Below, piece by piece: positions 45,914-55,248 of a stretch of DNA of 64,000 bases. The stretch covers positions 107,723-171,722 of the forward strand of contig NZ_VRMJ01000028.1 in assembly GCF_009832745.1 (NCBI RefSeq). Reading direction: 5' to 3'. The notes under the pieces are model-generated. The model did no database searches, had not been told where the DNA came from, and saw nothing but the letters and a program-made list of their open reading frames with translations. Both the position numbers and the translations under genes were made by a program. The DNA comes from Polaribacter septentrionalilitoris (GTDB taxonomy: Bacteria > Bacteroidota > Bacteroidia > Flavobacteriales > Flavobacteriaceae). Each line of letters starts with the position of its first letter. Positions within the stretch are counted from its first letter, which is position 1.

Positions 45914-46345
45914 TTATCGTAATCTATCTACAGATTTTACAAGATCTTCATCCTTTTTAATAGCTTTATTTGCCAAAACAACAAGCAAAATAGCCAAAAT
46001 TGGTAAGAACATCCCAATACCCTTCTTAGAAATCAAAATCTCTCCAGGTAAAGTTAGAGATACATATATCAATAATCCTAATAAAAAAAGATTAATCAAT
46101 ATTGACAAACGTCCTACTACAAATTGTAACTTTCTATTTTTAAATAAAAATATTGCTAAAAAGGAAAGTATAGCAGAAACAAAAAATAATGCTGGTATTA
46201 CTTTTAAAGAGATTGTATCTCTCGAAAATAAGTCCAAAACATAAACTTGATTTTTTAAGTTTTCCCATAAATTGAATACAAATATTAATCCTCCAGAAAC
46301 AATTGAGGCTAATAATAAATATATACTTTGTATTCTTTGTATCAT
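45914..46345 (-). CDS. DUF4293 family membrane protein
   Basis: The start at 46345 (MIQRIQSIYLLLASIVSGGL) is chosen over 46519 because family members begin here and the upstream extension is poor coding sequence. The protein is 143 aa with four predicted membrane helices (about 7-25, 50-70, 78-97, 105-125). The family is confined to Bacteroidota and has no known function. It is often encoded divergently from rho, as here. Confidence 0.88.
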   Translation of the reverse strand: MIQRIQSIYLLLASIVSGGLIFVFNLWENLKNQVYVLDLFSRDTISLKVIPALFFVSAILSFLAIFLFKNRKLQFVVGRLSILINLFLLGLLIYVSLTLPGEILISKKGIGMFLPILAILLVVLANKAIKKDEDLVKSVDRLR

Positions 46346-46417
46346 CCTTAAAAAATAGGAATACAAAAGTAGTTTTTTCTTTTTTAAAAAGAAAACATAA
46401 AACTTAAAAAAAATGTA

Positions 46418-46425
46418 TATATTTG
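46418..46425 (+). promoter_or_regulatory. -7 box of the rho gene
   Basis: A perfect TATATTTG, implying a transcription start near 46432 and a leader of about 110 bases. No TTG is seen at the normal distance. Confidence 0.55.
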
Positions 46426-46448
46426 CTAAACAATAACCGCACAAGTTG

Positions 46449-46472
46449 TATTGTATAGTGCTATATACAATA
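46449..46472 (+). promoter_or_regulatory. Hairpin in the rho leader
   Basis: TATTGTATA (46449-46457) and TATACAATA (46464-46472) form a 9-bp AT-rich stem with a 6-base loop, about 70 bases before the rho start. No T run follows. Rho genes are often autoregulated through their leaders, so this may be a control element. Confidence 0.4.
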
Positions 46473-46541
46473 ATAGAAAAATCAAAAAAAATTAATAATC
46501 TTACTATATTAAGATTCACTTTTTAACTTAACACATAAAGA

Positions 46542-48173
46542 ATGTTCGAAATTTCAGAACTAAAGGCAAAAAAACTTGCTGACCTACAAGAAATTGCTAA
46601 ATCTATTGGTTTGACTAAAACAAGTCAATTAAAAAAATTAGACTTGGTGTATCAAATATTAGATGTTCAAGCTGCAAACCCTGCAAAAGCATCATCTACA
46701 TCTCCTTCTAAAACTGAAGAGAAACCTAAGGCTGAAAGACCTAAGAGAAAAAGAGTTGTAAAAAGCGCTCCAAGTAAACCAGCTGAAAATACTGCTCCTA
46801 CAGAGAATAAACCTAAAATAGCTAAAGAGGCAGCTAAAGTAGCCGAAAAAAAGGAAACTGTTTCTCCTGAAAAGAAAGAAGTCAAGACACAACAGAAGCC
46901 TGCTAATACTAAAACTCAGAATAGACCTCAGCATAAAAATCAGCAGAATAACACTCAACAAAATAATAAGAACAAACAAAACCATCAAAATAGAGACAAA
47001 AATAATTCTAACAGAGGTAACAAGTCTAATAATAGGTACAAAGACCCTGATTTTGAATTTGATGGAATCATTGAAAGTGAAGGTGTTTTAGAAATGATGC
47101 CTGATGGTTATGGTTTTTTACGTTCTTCTGATTACAATTATTTATCTTCTCCTGATGATATTTATGTATCTCAATCTCAAATTAAATTATTTGGTTTAAA
47201 AACTGGTGATACAGTTAGAGGTAATGTTCGTCCACCAAAAGAAGGTGAAAAATATTTTCCATTAATTCGTGTTTCGAAAATTAACGGATTAAATCCTAAC
47301 GTAGTAAGAGATCGTGTTTCTTTTGAACATTTAACTCCGTTATTTCCTCAAGAAAAATTTGATTTAGCAGAAAGAGGTAGTTCTTTATCAACAAGGATTA
47401 TTGATTTATTTTCTCCTTTAGGAAAAGGTCAGCGTGGAATGATTGTAGCACAACCTAAAACTGGTAAAACCATGTTATTAAAGGATGTTGCTAATGCTAT
47501 TGCTGCAAATCATCCAGAAGTATATCAAATTGTTTTATTGATTGACGAAAGACCAGAAGAGGTTACAGATATGCAGCGTAGTGTTCGTGGAGAAGTTGTT
47601 GCTTCTACTTTTGATGAACCTGCTGACAAACATGTAAGAGTTGCAAATATTGTTTTAGAAAAAGCAAAACGTTTGGTAGAATGCGGACATGATGTTGTGA
47701 TTCTTTTAGACTCTATAACACGTTTAGCTAGAGCATACAACACGGTTGCTCCTGCGTCTGGAAAAATTCTATCAGGTGGTATTGATGCCAATGCATTACA
47801 CAAGCCAAAACGTTTCTTTGGAGCTGCAAGAAATATTGAAGGTGGTGGTTCTTTAACTATTATCGCAACTGCACTTACAGAAACAGGTTCTAAAATGGAT
47901 GAGGTAATCTTTGAAGAATTTAAAGGTACAGGTAATATGGAGCTTCAATTAGATAGAAACATTTCTAATAGAAGAATTTATCCTGCTATTGATTTAATTA
48001 AATCTTCTACAAGACGTGATGATTTATTATTGGATGAAAAAACTGTTCAAAGAATGTGGGTGCTGCGTAAATATTTAGCTGATATGAATCCTATAGAGGC
48101 TATGGAATTTATAAATGAAAGAATAAAATTCTCTAAAAATAATGATGAGTTTTTGATCTCAATGAACGGATAA
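46542..48173 (+). CDS. rho: Transcription termination factor Rho with long disordered insert
   Basis: This 543-aa RNA-dependent helicase ends untranslated transcripts. Its N-terminal Rho_N/SAP-like domain (about 1-50) is followed by a low-complexity insert (about 53-168), first Lys/Ala/Pro/Glu-rich and then Asn/Gln-rich ([20 protein letters not shown]). The RNA-binding OLD-fold domain ([20 protein letters not shown]) and ATPase domain are standard: P-loop [30 protein letters not shown], the Q loop region [19 protein letters not shown] and the R loop [17 protein letters not shown]. The insert is typical of Bacteroidota Rho. Confidence 0.97.
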   Translation: MFEISELKAKKLADLQEIAKSIGLTKTSQLKKLDLVYQILDVQAANPAKASSTSPSKTEEKPKAERPKRKRVVKSAPSKPAENTAPTENKPKIAKEAAKVAEKKETVSPEKKEVKTQQKPANTKTQNRPQHKNQQNNTQQNNKNKQNHQNRDKNNSNRGNKSNNRYKDPDFEFDGIIESEGVLEMMPDGYGFLRSSDYNYLSSPDDIYVSQSQIKLFGLKTGDTVRGNVRPPKEGEKYFPLIRVSKINGLNPNVVRDRVSFEHLTPLFPQEKFDLAERGSSLSTRIIDLFSPLGKGQRGMIVAQPKTGKTMLLKDVANAIAANHPEVYQIVLLIDERPEEVTDMQRSVRGEVVASTFDEPADKHVRVANIVLEKAKRLVECGHDVVILLDSITRLARAYNTVAPASGKILSGGIDANALHKPKRFFGAARNIEGGGSLTIIATALTETGSKMDEVIFEEFKGTGNMELQLDRNISNRRIYPAIDLIKSSTRRDDLLLDEKTVQRMWVLRKYLADMNPIEAMEFINERIKFSKNNDEFLISMNG

Positions 48174-48200
48174 TAACTTAAAATTACTTACAAGTAAAAA

Positions 48201-48232
48201 GCCTTTTTGATAAATCAAAAAGGCTTTTTTTT
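48201..48232 (+). terminator. Intrinsic terminator after rho
   Basis: GCCTTTTTGA (48201-48210), TAAA, TCAAAAAGGC (48215-48224) form a perfect 10-bp stem, followed by T8. Confidence 0.92.
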
Positions 48233-48306
48233 ATTTCTATTTTAAACATAATTATTAAGTATATAAAAATCAACATAAAACTATATTTAAAGTAATGACA
48301 ATAAAA

Positions 48307-48340
48307 AATCCGTTCAAATTAATTGAACGGATTTTTTTTT
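48307..48340. terminator. Bidirectional terminator after the PpiD-like gene
   Basis: AATCCGTTCAA (48307-48317) and TTGAACGGATT (48323-48333) form a perfect 11-bp stem. It is A-rich on one side and followed by T on the other, and lies 19 bases past the stop of the minus-strand gene. Confidence 0.9.
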
Positions 48341-48358
48341 GATTGTATTTTAAAAGGA

Positions 48359-50449
48359 TTAGTTTCCAGAATACATATAAGATCTGTTGTCTTCTATATC
48401 TGTAGCTTTCTTTATTGCTTCGTACATTGCGTAAGTTTTTCTTTTTCTTGCTTGTAGAATATTTTTTCTAGCTGTTTCATAGTTAGGTAAAGCTGTAGGT
48501 AGTTCTTTATTAGTAACTACAAATGCAAATACCCCTCTATTACCTGGTATATTTTTATATACTTTATTTTGATCAGCAGTATACATCGCCCCAACAATTT
48601 TTGGCTCAGAGCCTGCACCTGATAAAGTTGGACTCTTTAAGTTTACCCCATTAGCACTTCTAACGCTGGTTGCATTCTCCTTAGCAATTTCTTGCAAAGT
48701 AGCTCCATTAAATTTATCAGCCATTAATTTGGCTTTCTTTTCTTTTAGAAGTATTGGTCTAACTCTATTCACTGCTTTTTCTACAGACATTAAACCTTTC
48801 TCGGTTTTTGCAGTAACATATGCAACAACATGACTTCCATCTAAATCAAATCTTTTAAAGTCTCCAATTTCTCTGTCTTTTCCAAAAGCCCAAGAAACAA
48901 TTTGTCTTTGATTTCCTAAACCAGGAACATTCTCATCTAATACCTTTAAACCAATAGCAGGTTTTGTTACATATTTATTCTCTTTTGCTATTTCTGAGAA
49001 ATTATTGTCTTTAGATACTTCTAAAGCGAACTGTTCTGCTTTTTGAAAAACTGCATTTTCTGTTGCTTCAGAGGGTACAATTTGTCTAGCATAAGTAGCT
49101 AATTTAAGTACTGTTTGCTCTTCTTTTACATCATCAATTCTAATAATATGATAACCAAATGGAGTTTTTACTACACCAACTTCTCCTTTTTTTCCTTCAA
49201 AAACAAAGTCTCTAAATTCTGGCGTCATTCTGTTGTATGGAAACCAACCTAAATCTCCATCTTTTTGAGCAGAACCTGTATCTGATGAAAAGTCTTTTGC
49301 CAATTTAGCAAACTTACTCTTACTTCTTTTAACTAAGTTAAAAATACTATCAGCAGTTTTCTTAGCTTCTTCTTCTGTTCTAGTTACATTTGGAGCAACT
49401 CTTTGAGCTCCAATAAAAGGAATTAAAATATGACTAGCCTTTGCAGAATCTGCCATTTTTGCAACCTCTGTAATTTTACTAATCTTGTAAAGACCTTGGT
49501 CTTTATAAGGACCAAAAACATCACCTTTAGCGCCTTTAAAAATATTTGATGCCACTTGTGCATTTACTTGATTTTGAAACTTAAAACTCTCATCTAAATT
49601 AACATCAGAGTCATTCTGATTCAAAAATTCTCTATCGTTAGTTGATGCTTTAAAAACTGGTATTAAAGATGCAATGTCGTTTTTAATAGCTACTTCATCT
49701 TCTGGTGTAGCAGTAATATCAAATTTTACATAAGAAATATCTCTAGAATCTTCTACTTTAAAATCATCAGCATGATTTTTAATATATGACTCTACCTCAG
49801 ATTTTTTTATTTTAACAATACTATCTGGAATTACAGAATAAGGCACAAAAACAAACTGCGTGTTTAATTTTGTATTCTCTGTTATATATTGAAACTCTCC
49901 TTCTTTTAAAGAAGCTCCAAGACCAGCAGAAACTAAAGTATTGTATGTATTGGTCTCTGCATTATCTCTAATTTGACTCATGTAATTAGACCATGCACCC
50001 CACATCTGTGGATTATTCTCTTTTGTATCCGCTAAAAATTGTTTGAATTTAGCTTCATCAAATAAACCAGCTTCATTTTGAAACTGAGGACTGTTTTTAA
50101 CTGATGGTGCATTGATTACTTGATTCCAAACATCTGCCTCTCCAACAGTAATACCTGCTTCTGTTAATTGATTTTGATAGATTTTTTTTCTAACAATATT
50201 ATCCCAAACAGTTTTAGAAGCTTGCATTTCAGAAACTCTATTTCCTACATTTTGCTTATAGTCTTCTAATGCTGCAACATACTCTTGCCTAGATATAGAT
50301 TCTCCATCTATAACACCAATTTCATTTACTTTACTTGAGTTAAAAAAATCTCCTAAAGTTGATGGGTCTAATACAAAAGCAAACAGTGCTAAACCTATTA
50401 TGATGATTAAGAACATTGAACGTTCTCTAATTTTCGATAAAACTGCCAT
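48359..50449 (-). CDS. SurA/PpiD-type periplasmic peptidyl-prolyl isomerase
   Basis: This 696-aa membrane-anchored folding factor has one N-terminal helix (MFLIIIIGLALFAFVLDPS) after a short cytoplasmic stretch. A SurA_N-like helical domain with GVIDGESISRQEYVAAL follows, and a parvulin PPIase domain in the middle (about 345-440: KASHILIPFIG, FSSDTGSAQKDGDLGWFP, MTPEFRDFVFEGKKGEVG, TPFGYHIIRIDD). A C-terminal PpiC-like chaperone region ends it. It helps outer-membrane and secreted proteins to fold. Its promoter at 50475-50505 contains an inverted repeat. Confidence 0.93.
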   Translation of the reverse strand: MAVLSKIRERSMFLIIIIGLALFAFVLDPSTLGDFFNSSKVNEIGVIDGESISRQEYVAALEDYKQNVGNRVSEMQASKTVWDNIVRKKIYQNQLTEAGITVGEADVWNQVINAPSVKNSPQFQNEAGLFDEAKFKQFLADTKENNPQMWGAWSNYMSQIRDNAETNTYNTLVSAGLGASLKEGEFQYITENTKLNTQFVFVPYSVIPDSIVKIKKSEVESYIKNHADDFKVEDSRDISYVKFDITATPEDEVAIKNDIASLIPVFKASTNDREFLNQNDSDVNLDESFKFQNQVNAQVASNIFKGAKGDVFGPYKDQGLYKISKITEVAKMADSAKASHILIPFIGAQRVAPNVTRTEEEAKKTADSIFNLVKRSKSKFAKLAKDFSSDTGSAQKDGDLGWFPYNRMTPEFRDFVFEGKKGEVGVVKTPFGYHIIRIDDVKEEQTVLKLATYARQIVPSEATENAVFQKAEQFALEVSKDNNFSEIAKENKYVTKPAIGLKVLDENVPGLGNQRQIVSWAFGKDREIGDFKRFDLDGSHVVAYVTAKTEKGLMSVEKAVNRVRPILLKEKKAKLMADKFNGATLQEIAKENATSVRSANGVNLKSPTLSGAGSEPKIVGAMYTADQNKVYKNIPGNRGVFAFVVTNKELPTALPNYETARKNILQARKRKTYAMYEAIKKATDIEDNRSYMYSGN

Positions 50450-50474
50450 ACGTCATTAATTTAATTTCAGTTGG

Positions 50475-50510
50475 CGAATATACGATTTGGGTTTTAATAT
50501 TGCAACCCAA
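50475..50510 (-). promoter_or_regulatory. Promoter of the PpiD-like gene with embedded inverted repeat
   Basis: On the minus strand TTG (50505-50503), 20 nt, then TATATTCG (50482-50475, one mismatch to TAnnTTTG). TTGGGTT (50487-50493) and AACCCAA (50504-50510) form an inverted repeat covering the -33 box and most of the spacer, a natural repressor position. Confidence 0.55.
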
Positions 50511-50571
50511 TTTAAACATATTAATCGCTATTAAAAAGGAAGTCTTAGAGTTATAAAAATAGTATTAAAAT

Positions 50572-51837
50572 TTAATCTTCTTGATCTATAATTTTAAAAC
50601 GAACTTCTTCTATTCTAGCACTACTCATTTTAAGAATCAATATTTCAAAACCCTTAATATCAACTACTTCTTCTACTAGAGGAATGTTTTCTGTGTGCTC
50701 TATTATAAACCCTCCTAAAGTTTCATAAGCCTCTGATTTTGGAATGTTTACTCCATACTCTTCATTCAAATAATCCACTTCTAATCTTGCAGAAAACTCA
50801 AATTCTTCTTCAGATAATTTCTTTTCTAGAAATTCTTGAGTATCATGTTCATCTTCTATTTCACCAAATAGTTCCTCAACAATATCTTCTACAGTTATCA
50901 TACCTGATGTACCTCCATATTCATCCACAACAACTGCAACACTTTTACGCTTTTTCATTAAGCTATTTAGCACATCATTAATTAACATAGATTCTGGAAC
51001 AAGCTCAATAGGAAGTAAAATTGACTTGATTGTTTTAGGTCTTTTAAATAACTCAAAAGCGTTTACATAGCCGATAACATCATCTAAAGACGTTTTATAG
51101 ACTAGCACTTTAGATAAACCAGTATCAATAAAAATATTTCTTAAGTTAGCTACCTTTTCATGAATTTCTACTGCAATAATTTCTGTTCTTGGCACCATCA
51201 CTTCTCTCGCTTTTACGTTATGAAACTCTAATGCATTCTGAAAAATTTGAATTTCAGAATCCATTTCATCGTCTTCATTTCCTGTTTCAAGTTGTTCTGA
51301 AATATAATTACCTAACTCTTCTTTACTAAATTCTGTCTGCTCCTCATCTGCATTGGTTTTAAAAAACACCCGCAATAAAAAGTCTGATATTAAAGTGATT
51401 AATTCTGAAAAGAAATGGAAAATTACATAAAAAACATAAGCAGGAACAGCAAACAACTTTAAAACCTCATTTGCATAAATTCTAAAAATAGCCTTAGGTA
51501 AAAACTCTGCTGTAATTAAAATAATTATTGTAGAAATTAAAGTTTGAATTAATAAAATAGAGAATTCATTATAGTGCTCTATAGGTAAAATATCAACTAA
51601 GAATTGCCCCATGTAATAACTATAAACCACCAAAGAAATATTATTACCAACTAACATTGTGGTAATAAATTTTGATGATTTTTGAGTAATCCTGTTAAGA
51701 ATTTTAGGAATAAAACCCTCTCTCTTTTTCTCTAATTCAATATGCAATTTATTGGCGGAAACAAAAGCGATTTCCATACCAGAAAAGAAGGCAGAAAGGA
51801 TAATTGAACTCAATATAATAATAACTTCAATTTCCAT
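50572..51837 (-). CDS. CNNM/CorC-type transporter-associated membrane protein (hemolysin family)
   Basis: This 421-aa protein has an N-terminal CNNM (DUF21) membrane domain with about four helices (EVIIILSSIILSAFFSGMEI), two CBS domains (VMVPRTEIIAVEI to VEDIVEELFGEI) and a C-terminal CorC_HlyC domain (FEFSARLEVDYLNEEYGVNI). The architecture fits Mg/Co efflux proteins and the gliding protein GldE. It lies in a same-strand cluster with LptC-like, TPR and outer-membrane genes, which suggests an envelope role. Confidence 0.92.
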   Translation of the reverse strand: MEIEVIIILSSIILSAFFSGMEIAFVSANKLHIELEKKREGFIPKILNRITQKSSKFITTMLVGNNISLVVYSYYMGQFLVDILPIEHYNEFSILLIQTLISTIIILITAEFLPKAIFRIYANEVLKLFAVPAYVFYVIFHFFSELITLISDFLLRVFFKTNADEEQTEFSKEELGNYISEQLETGNEDDEMDSEIQIFQNALEFHNVKAREVMVPRTEIIAVEIHEKVANLRNIFIDTGLSKVLVYKTSLDDVIGYVNAFELFKRPKTIKSILLPIELVPESMLINDVLNSLMKKRKSVAVVVDEYGGTSGMITVEDIVEELFGEIEDEHDTQEFLEKKLSEEEFEFSARLEVDYLNEEYGVNIPKSEAYETLGGFIIEHTENIPLVEEVVDIKGFEILILKMSSARIEEVRFKIIDQED

Positions 51838-51851
51838 ACTTTAGTAAAGTG

Positions 51852-52055
51852 CTATTTTTTTTGATTGTTTCTTTCTTCTACTTTTTTTCTAAAATGTCTT
51901 TTCAAGAAAAAAACTAAGGTAATAAAAATAGAAAAACCAAGAAAAAAATAAGCTCGTGATCTATCTGTATTCCATCTTACAACACCTTCTACCAAGCATA
52001 TAAAAGCCACCATTAAATAACCATATTGAAAGAATTTCCAAATTTTATTCATCAT
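51852..52055 (-). CDS. Small membrane protein, 67 aa, unknown
   Basis: Two membrane helices (FFQYGYLMVAFICLVEGVVRW and AYFFLGFSIFITLVFFL) are followed by a strongly basic tail. It lies one base after the LptC-like gene and 14 bases before the CNNM gene, so it is clearly co-transcribed. The family is unnamed but occurs in this place in related genomes as far as I know. Confidence 0.75.
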   Translation of the reverse strand: MMNKIWKFFQYGYLMVAFICLVEGVVRWNTDRSRAYFFLGFSIFITLVFFLKRHFRKKVEERNNQKK

Positions 52056-52056
52056 A

Positions 52057-52614
52057 TTACTCTTCTGTTGTTTCTAATATTCCTGTTGTTTTTTTTGCCA
52101 AATGCTCAGTTAAATCCTCTTTACACTCAAATCCAACTCCATTAATGGTATCTGTTAACGTCATTAATGTAAATGGTTTTTCAGAAAAAAAATAATTGGT
52201 GTTTTGATCCCAAAACAATTGCTCTGTTTTTAACTTTGTATTTTCTTTATGATTCAATACTACAACATTACCTTTAATTTCTGACACTAATGTTTTTGAA
52301 TAAGTTAACGCATAGTTTCCTGTAATTGTAACAGAATCTTTATCTTCAAAGTTAATAATTTTTACGCCTTTAGGAAACTCATTGTAAGGATGATTTTTTC
52401 TATTGCTAAAATCATACAGTAATGGTGTTATTAATTTAGACGTAATTCTCCCTGAATCTTTATACACATGAAAAGCATTTTTTGCAATGCCTGTTGGTAG
52501 GTTTTTAGTAGCCAAGAAATCTTTTACTTCTTGTGTACTATTAGTACAAGAAAAAAGCATTACTGCAAATATAAATGCAGTAATGCTTTTTGATATTATT
52601 TTTAAACCTCTCAA
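52057..52614 (-). CDS. lptC: LptC-like LPS export periplasmic protein
   Basis: This 185-aa protein has a lipobox-type signal (ITAFIFAVMLFSCTNSTQEV) and an LptC/OstA-like beta-jellyroll region: GVKIINFEDKDSVTITGNYA, VSEIKGNVVVLNHKENTKLKTEQL and FWDQNTNYFFSEKPFTLMT. LptC bridges lipopolysaccharide from the inner-membrane LptBFG complex to LptA. Its placement among envelope genes agrees. The E. coli protein is membrane-anchored rather than lipidated, while Bacteroidota forms commonly carry a Cys. Confidence 0.85.
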   Translation of the reverse strand: MRGLKIISKSITAFIFAVMLFSCTNSTQEVKDFLATKNLPTGIAKNAFHVYKDSGRITSKLITPLLYDFSNRKNHPYNEFPKGVKIINFEDKDSVTITGNYALTYSKTLVSEIKGNVVVLNHKENTKLKTEQLFWDQNTNYFFSEKPFTLMTLTDTINGVGFECKEDLTEHLAKKTTGILETTEE

Positions 52615-52618
52615 GTAA

Positions 52619-53941
52619 TTAGTTTGAAGGAACCTTTACAGTTTCACCAATCCAACATTTAATAGTATATGAACTTCCCGGTGCTACACCCTCTGTAAAA
52701 ATTACTTTTTTATTAGGTACATTAGCCTTGTAGCTTCTTATGTATCTACCTGCTACAGCAGAAATACTAGGATCAACAAATGCTGCTCTTCTTGCTTTGT
52801 TTAAAGCAGCCACATACACCATTCTTTTTTCGAACTCATTTTTTCCACATTTATTCACACTAGATTGATACAATCTTGCAATAAATAAATATGCTTTACC
52901 TGAGTTAGGATTAAACTTTAAAGCTTCTCTGGCTAAACTTCTTGCTCTACTTAATTGCCCTCTATCTTTTGCTGCTTGAGCAAATTTTAATTTATATTTA
53001 GCTTTCTTTAATGGGTCTGTCTCTAAATCAAAAGATTTTTGTCTCATAGCATTAGCTCCTGAATTATCACCATTGTCTTCTAACACATTAGCTAAAAAAG
53101 CATATGCTTCTGGAGATGGAGATGCGTCTGCAAATGCTCTTGCTAGTTTTTCAAATAGAGGATCTTTTTGACAACCCTTGTTAAACATTCTAGATACCGC
53201 TCTTTTTAACCAAACTGCATTAGATTTGTTTGCTTCAAAATCTCTAGAATAAAGAGGTACCAATCTTTCGCATGTTGCAATTTCAGAGATAATTGCATCT
53301 AAACCTCCCTCTACAGTTCCTAGAGCTTTAGAATTTATAGAATACGCTCTAATCAATTTTTTATTGCCTAAAGAGTCTTTCTTTAACTCTTTTAATCTAG
53401 CTGCATAACCTTCTAATTTTTTGTTTATATTCTCTAATACATCATCATACGTATCAAAAACCTTTTGAGGATTTGTATCTTTGTTTCTATCTGTTACTCC
53501 TTGAAAATACTTATATAAATTCTTTACTCCCATTTTCGTTGGGTCGATATTATATCCTTTTTCTAAAATTACAAATATCTCATCTTCTGAAGCTAACTTA
53601 TTTTTTGATAGATAAGTAGCATAGTCACTATGAACTTTTGCTGGGTTTTTTTTAGGAAAGTACTGTAACCTTTGTTCGTAAACTCTTTTCACTAAAGCTG
53701 GATCCTTTTTTACATCCTCTGCTAAAGTTGATCCATACTTATAAATATTTACAGATAAATCTTTACAATTATCCATTAAATATATCCAATTGGTATAAGC
53801 AGCATCATACTTTTTAGACTGAAAGTCTCCTTTAAACAGATTGTATTTAATTGTACATTCTCTGTCTGAATTATCCTGTCCATTTGTTTTTGCTGATAAC
53901 ATTGTAAGTGTTACAGCTAATAAAAACGTAATTTTCTTCAT
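52619..53941 (-). CDS. Exported TPR-repeat protein
   Basis: This 440-aa protein has a signal peptide (MKKITFLLAVTLTMLSAKTNGQ), then TPR and Sel1-like helical repeats (YTNWIYLMDNCKDLSVNIYKYG, SPEAYAFLANVLEDNGDNSGA, LKFNPNSGKAYLFIARLYQSS) and a short Cys-containing C-terminal segment (SYTIKCWIGETVKVPSN). It lies 4 bases upstream of the LptC-like gene and 15 bases downstream of an outer-membrane protein gene in one transcript. It probably takes part in an envelope complex; its partner is not known. Confidence 0.85.
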   Translation of the reverse strand: MKKITFLLAVTLTMLSAKTNGQDNSDRECTIKYNLFKGDFQSKKYDAAYTNWIYLMDNCKDLSVNIYKYGSTLAEDVKKDPALVKRVYEQRLQYFPKKNPAKVHSDYATYLSKNKLASEDEIFVILEKGYNIDPTKMGVKNLYKYFQGVTDRNKDTNPQKVFDTYDDVLENINKKLEGYAARLKELKKDSLGNKKLIRAYSINSKALGTVEGGLDAIISEIATCERLVPLYSRDFEANKSNAVWLKRAVSRMFNKGCQKDPLFEKLARAFADASPSPEAYAFLANVLEDNGDNSGANAMRQKSFDLETDPLKKAKYKLKFAQAAKDRGQLSRARSLAREALKFNPNSGKAYLFIARLYQSSVNKCGKNEFEKRMVYVAALNKARRAAFVDPSISAVAGRYIRSYKANVPNKKVIFTEGVAPGSSYTIKCWIGETVKVPSN

Positions 53942-53956
53942 GTTGTTAGTTTTTTG

Positions 53957-55246
53957 TTAATCTATTTTTCTTTTTTGAAACCAATTAATATCTGTCAAAG
54001 ATAACCCTAATCTGAAATTAAAATAATTTTCCTGTATCAAATTATTTGAAGTGGTTCCTCTTTTACCAAATTCAAACCCCATATTTAGGGTAGATAATTG
54101 TTTCAGTGGTATACCTAAACCAAAAGACATGCCAAAGTCGTCAACTTCAGTAAAATTTGCATTGCTACCTGATCCATTTATCAATAACCCTGTCTTCTCA
54201 AAACGAAGACCAGCTCTATAAGTAATTCTGTCAAAGTAACTTGAAATGGAGTTTATTTTTGGAATATAAAATCCTCCTAAAGAAAATCTATTTGAATCAC
54301 CGTATCTAAATGCAGCATTTGAAGTACTTAAAAAACCTGAAGTTCCAATTGCAGCTTGACCCTCATACTCTAAACCAACATACCATTTATCAAATTTACC
54401 CATTCCAAAACCTAAAGTTGTTTTAACAGGTAAGTTATATCTACCAGTAATTGTTGTTTGAGAAATAGTATCTCTAGAAATTTCTGAACGATCTGATGTA
54501 AATGTTAAAGAATACAAGTATTCATTTCCAGTAACTCTTAGGTCATGGCCTAATTTAACTGTAGCTCCTGCTGAGATAGTAGTCTCATTTTTTAACTGTT
54601 TGTTAAACTGAGTTCCTAATCTAAGAGATCCCCCTCTAACTTTTAATGTTTCATTATATTTTGAAGCTAAAGAAACGTTTGCTTTTTGTTCTGATACTGA
54701 ATTTTCAACATTACCAAAACTTGAACTAGCTTCTAAACCAAAAGTAATTTCTTTAGTTAGTTTTAAACCAAAACTTAAATACACTCTACTAACCCCACCA
54801 CTACCCGTAAAAGAAGTAAGACGTGTTATGTCTCCATTAGAGTCTGTAATAGAATTATTTAAAGAATAACCAATAGATGATAATGGTTGAAGACCAACTG
54901 AAGCTCCCATTTTTTTTCCAATAGGAAAAGCTAAAGCGAAATAACTTAAACTTGTTGTGTTACCGGTTTGTTTTGTTGCTCCGTTCTTTAATGTTAAATT
55001 ACTGTTTAATATTCCAAAAGAATATGTTGTATACCTTAAATCTGCGTAAGCAGCAGGGTTAAGAAAATTTAAATATTTATAGTGACTAAACGCAACACCA
55101 ATACCTCCCATGGCACTTTGCTCTATTGTATTTGGGGTAAACTCTTCTCCAATACCAAAAAAAGAATATGGTGATGAACTTGTTCTTTGAGCAGATATAG
55201 CAAATGAAGCTAATAGCAAAAAAACGAAAACTAAATTTTTAATCAT
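53957..55246 (-). CDS. Outer-membrane beta-barrel protein (putative, FadL/OmpP1-like fold)
   Basis: This 429-aa protein has a signal peptide (MIKNLVFVFLLLASFAISAQ) and then a long stretch of amphipathic beta strands ending in F (YFNFRLGLSLTDINWFQKRKID). SSPYSFFGIGEEFTPNTIEQSAMGGIGVAF near the N-terminus (residues about 24-53) is typical of a Bacteroidota family annotated as putative outer-membrane protein. The function may be transport of hydrophobic compounds by analogy with FadL. It lies directly after coaX. Confidence 0.85.
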   Translation of the reverse strand: MIKNLVFVFLLLASFAISAQRTSSSPYSFFGIGEEFTPNTIEQSAMGGIGVAFSHYKYLNFLNPAAYADLRYTTYSFGILNSNLTLKNGATKQTGNTTSLSYFALAFPIGKKMGASVGLQPLSSIGYSLNNSITDSNGDITRLTSFTGSGGVSRVYLSFGLKLTKEITFGLEASSSFGNVENSVSEQKANVSLASKYNETLKVRGGSLRLGTQFNKQLKNETTISAGATVKLGHDLRVTGNEYLYSLTFTSDRSEISRDTISQTTITGRYNLPVKTTLGFGMGKFDKWYVGLEYEGQAAIGTSGFLSTSNAAFRYGDSNRFSLGGFYIPKINSISSYFDRITYRAGLRFEKTGLLINGSGSNANFTEVDDFGMSFGLGIPLKQLSTLNMGFEFGKRGTTSNNLIQENYFNFRLGLSLTDINWFQKRKID

Positions 55247-55248
55247 TT

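Noticed and set aside
46346..46519. N-terminal extension of the DUF4293 protein
   Set aside because: The extension has odd composition, overlaps the rho promoter region and is not expected in the family; the start at 46345 is used.
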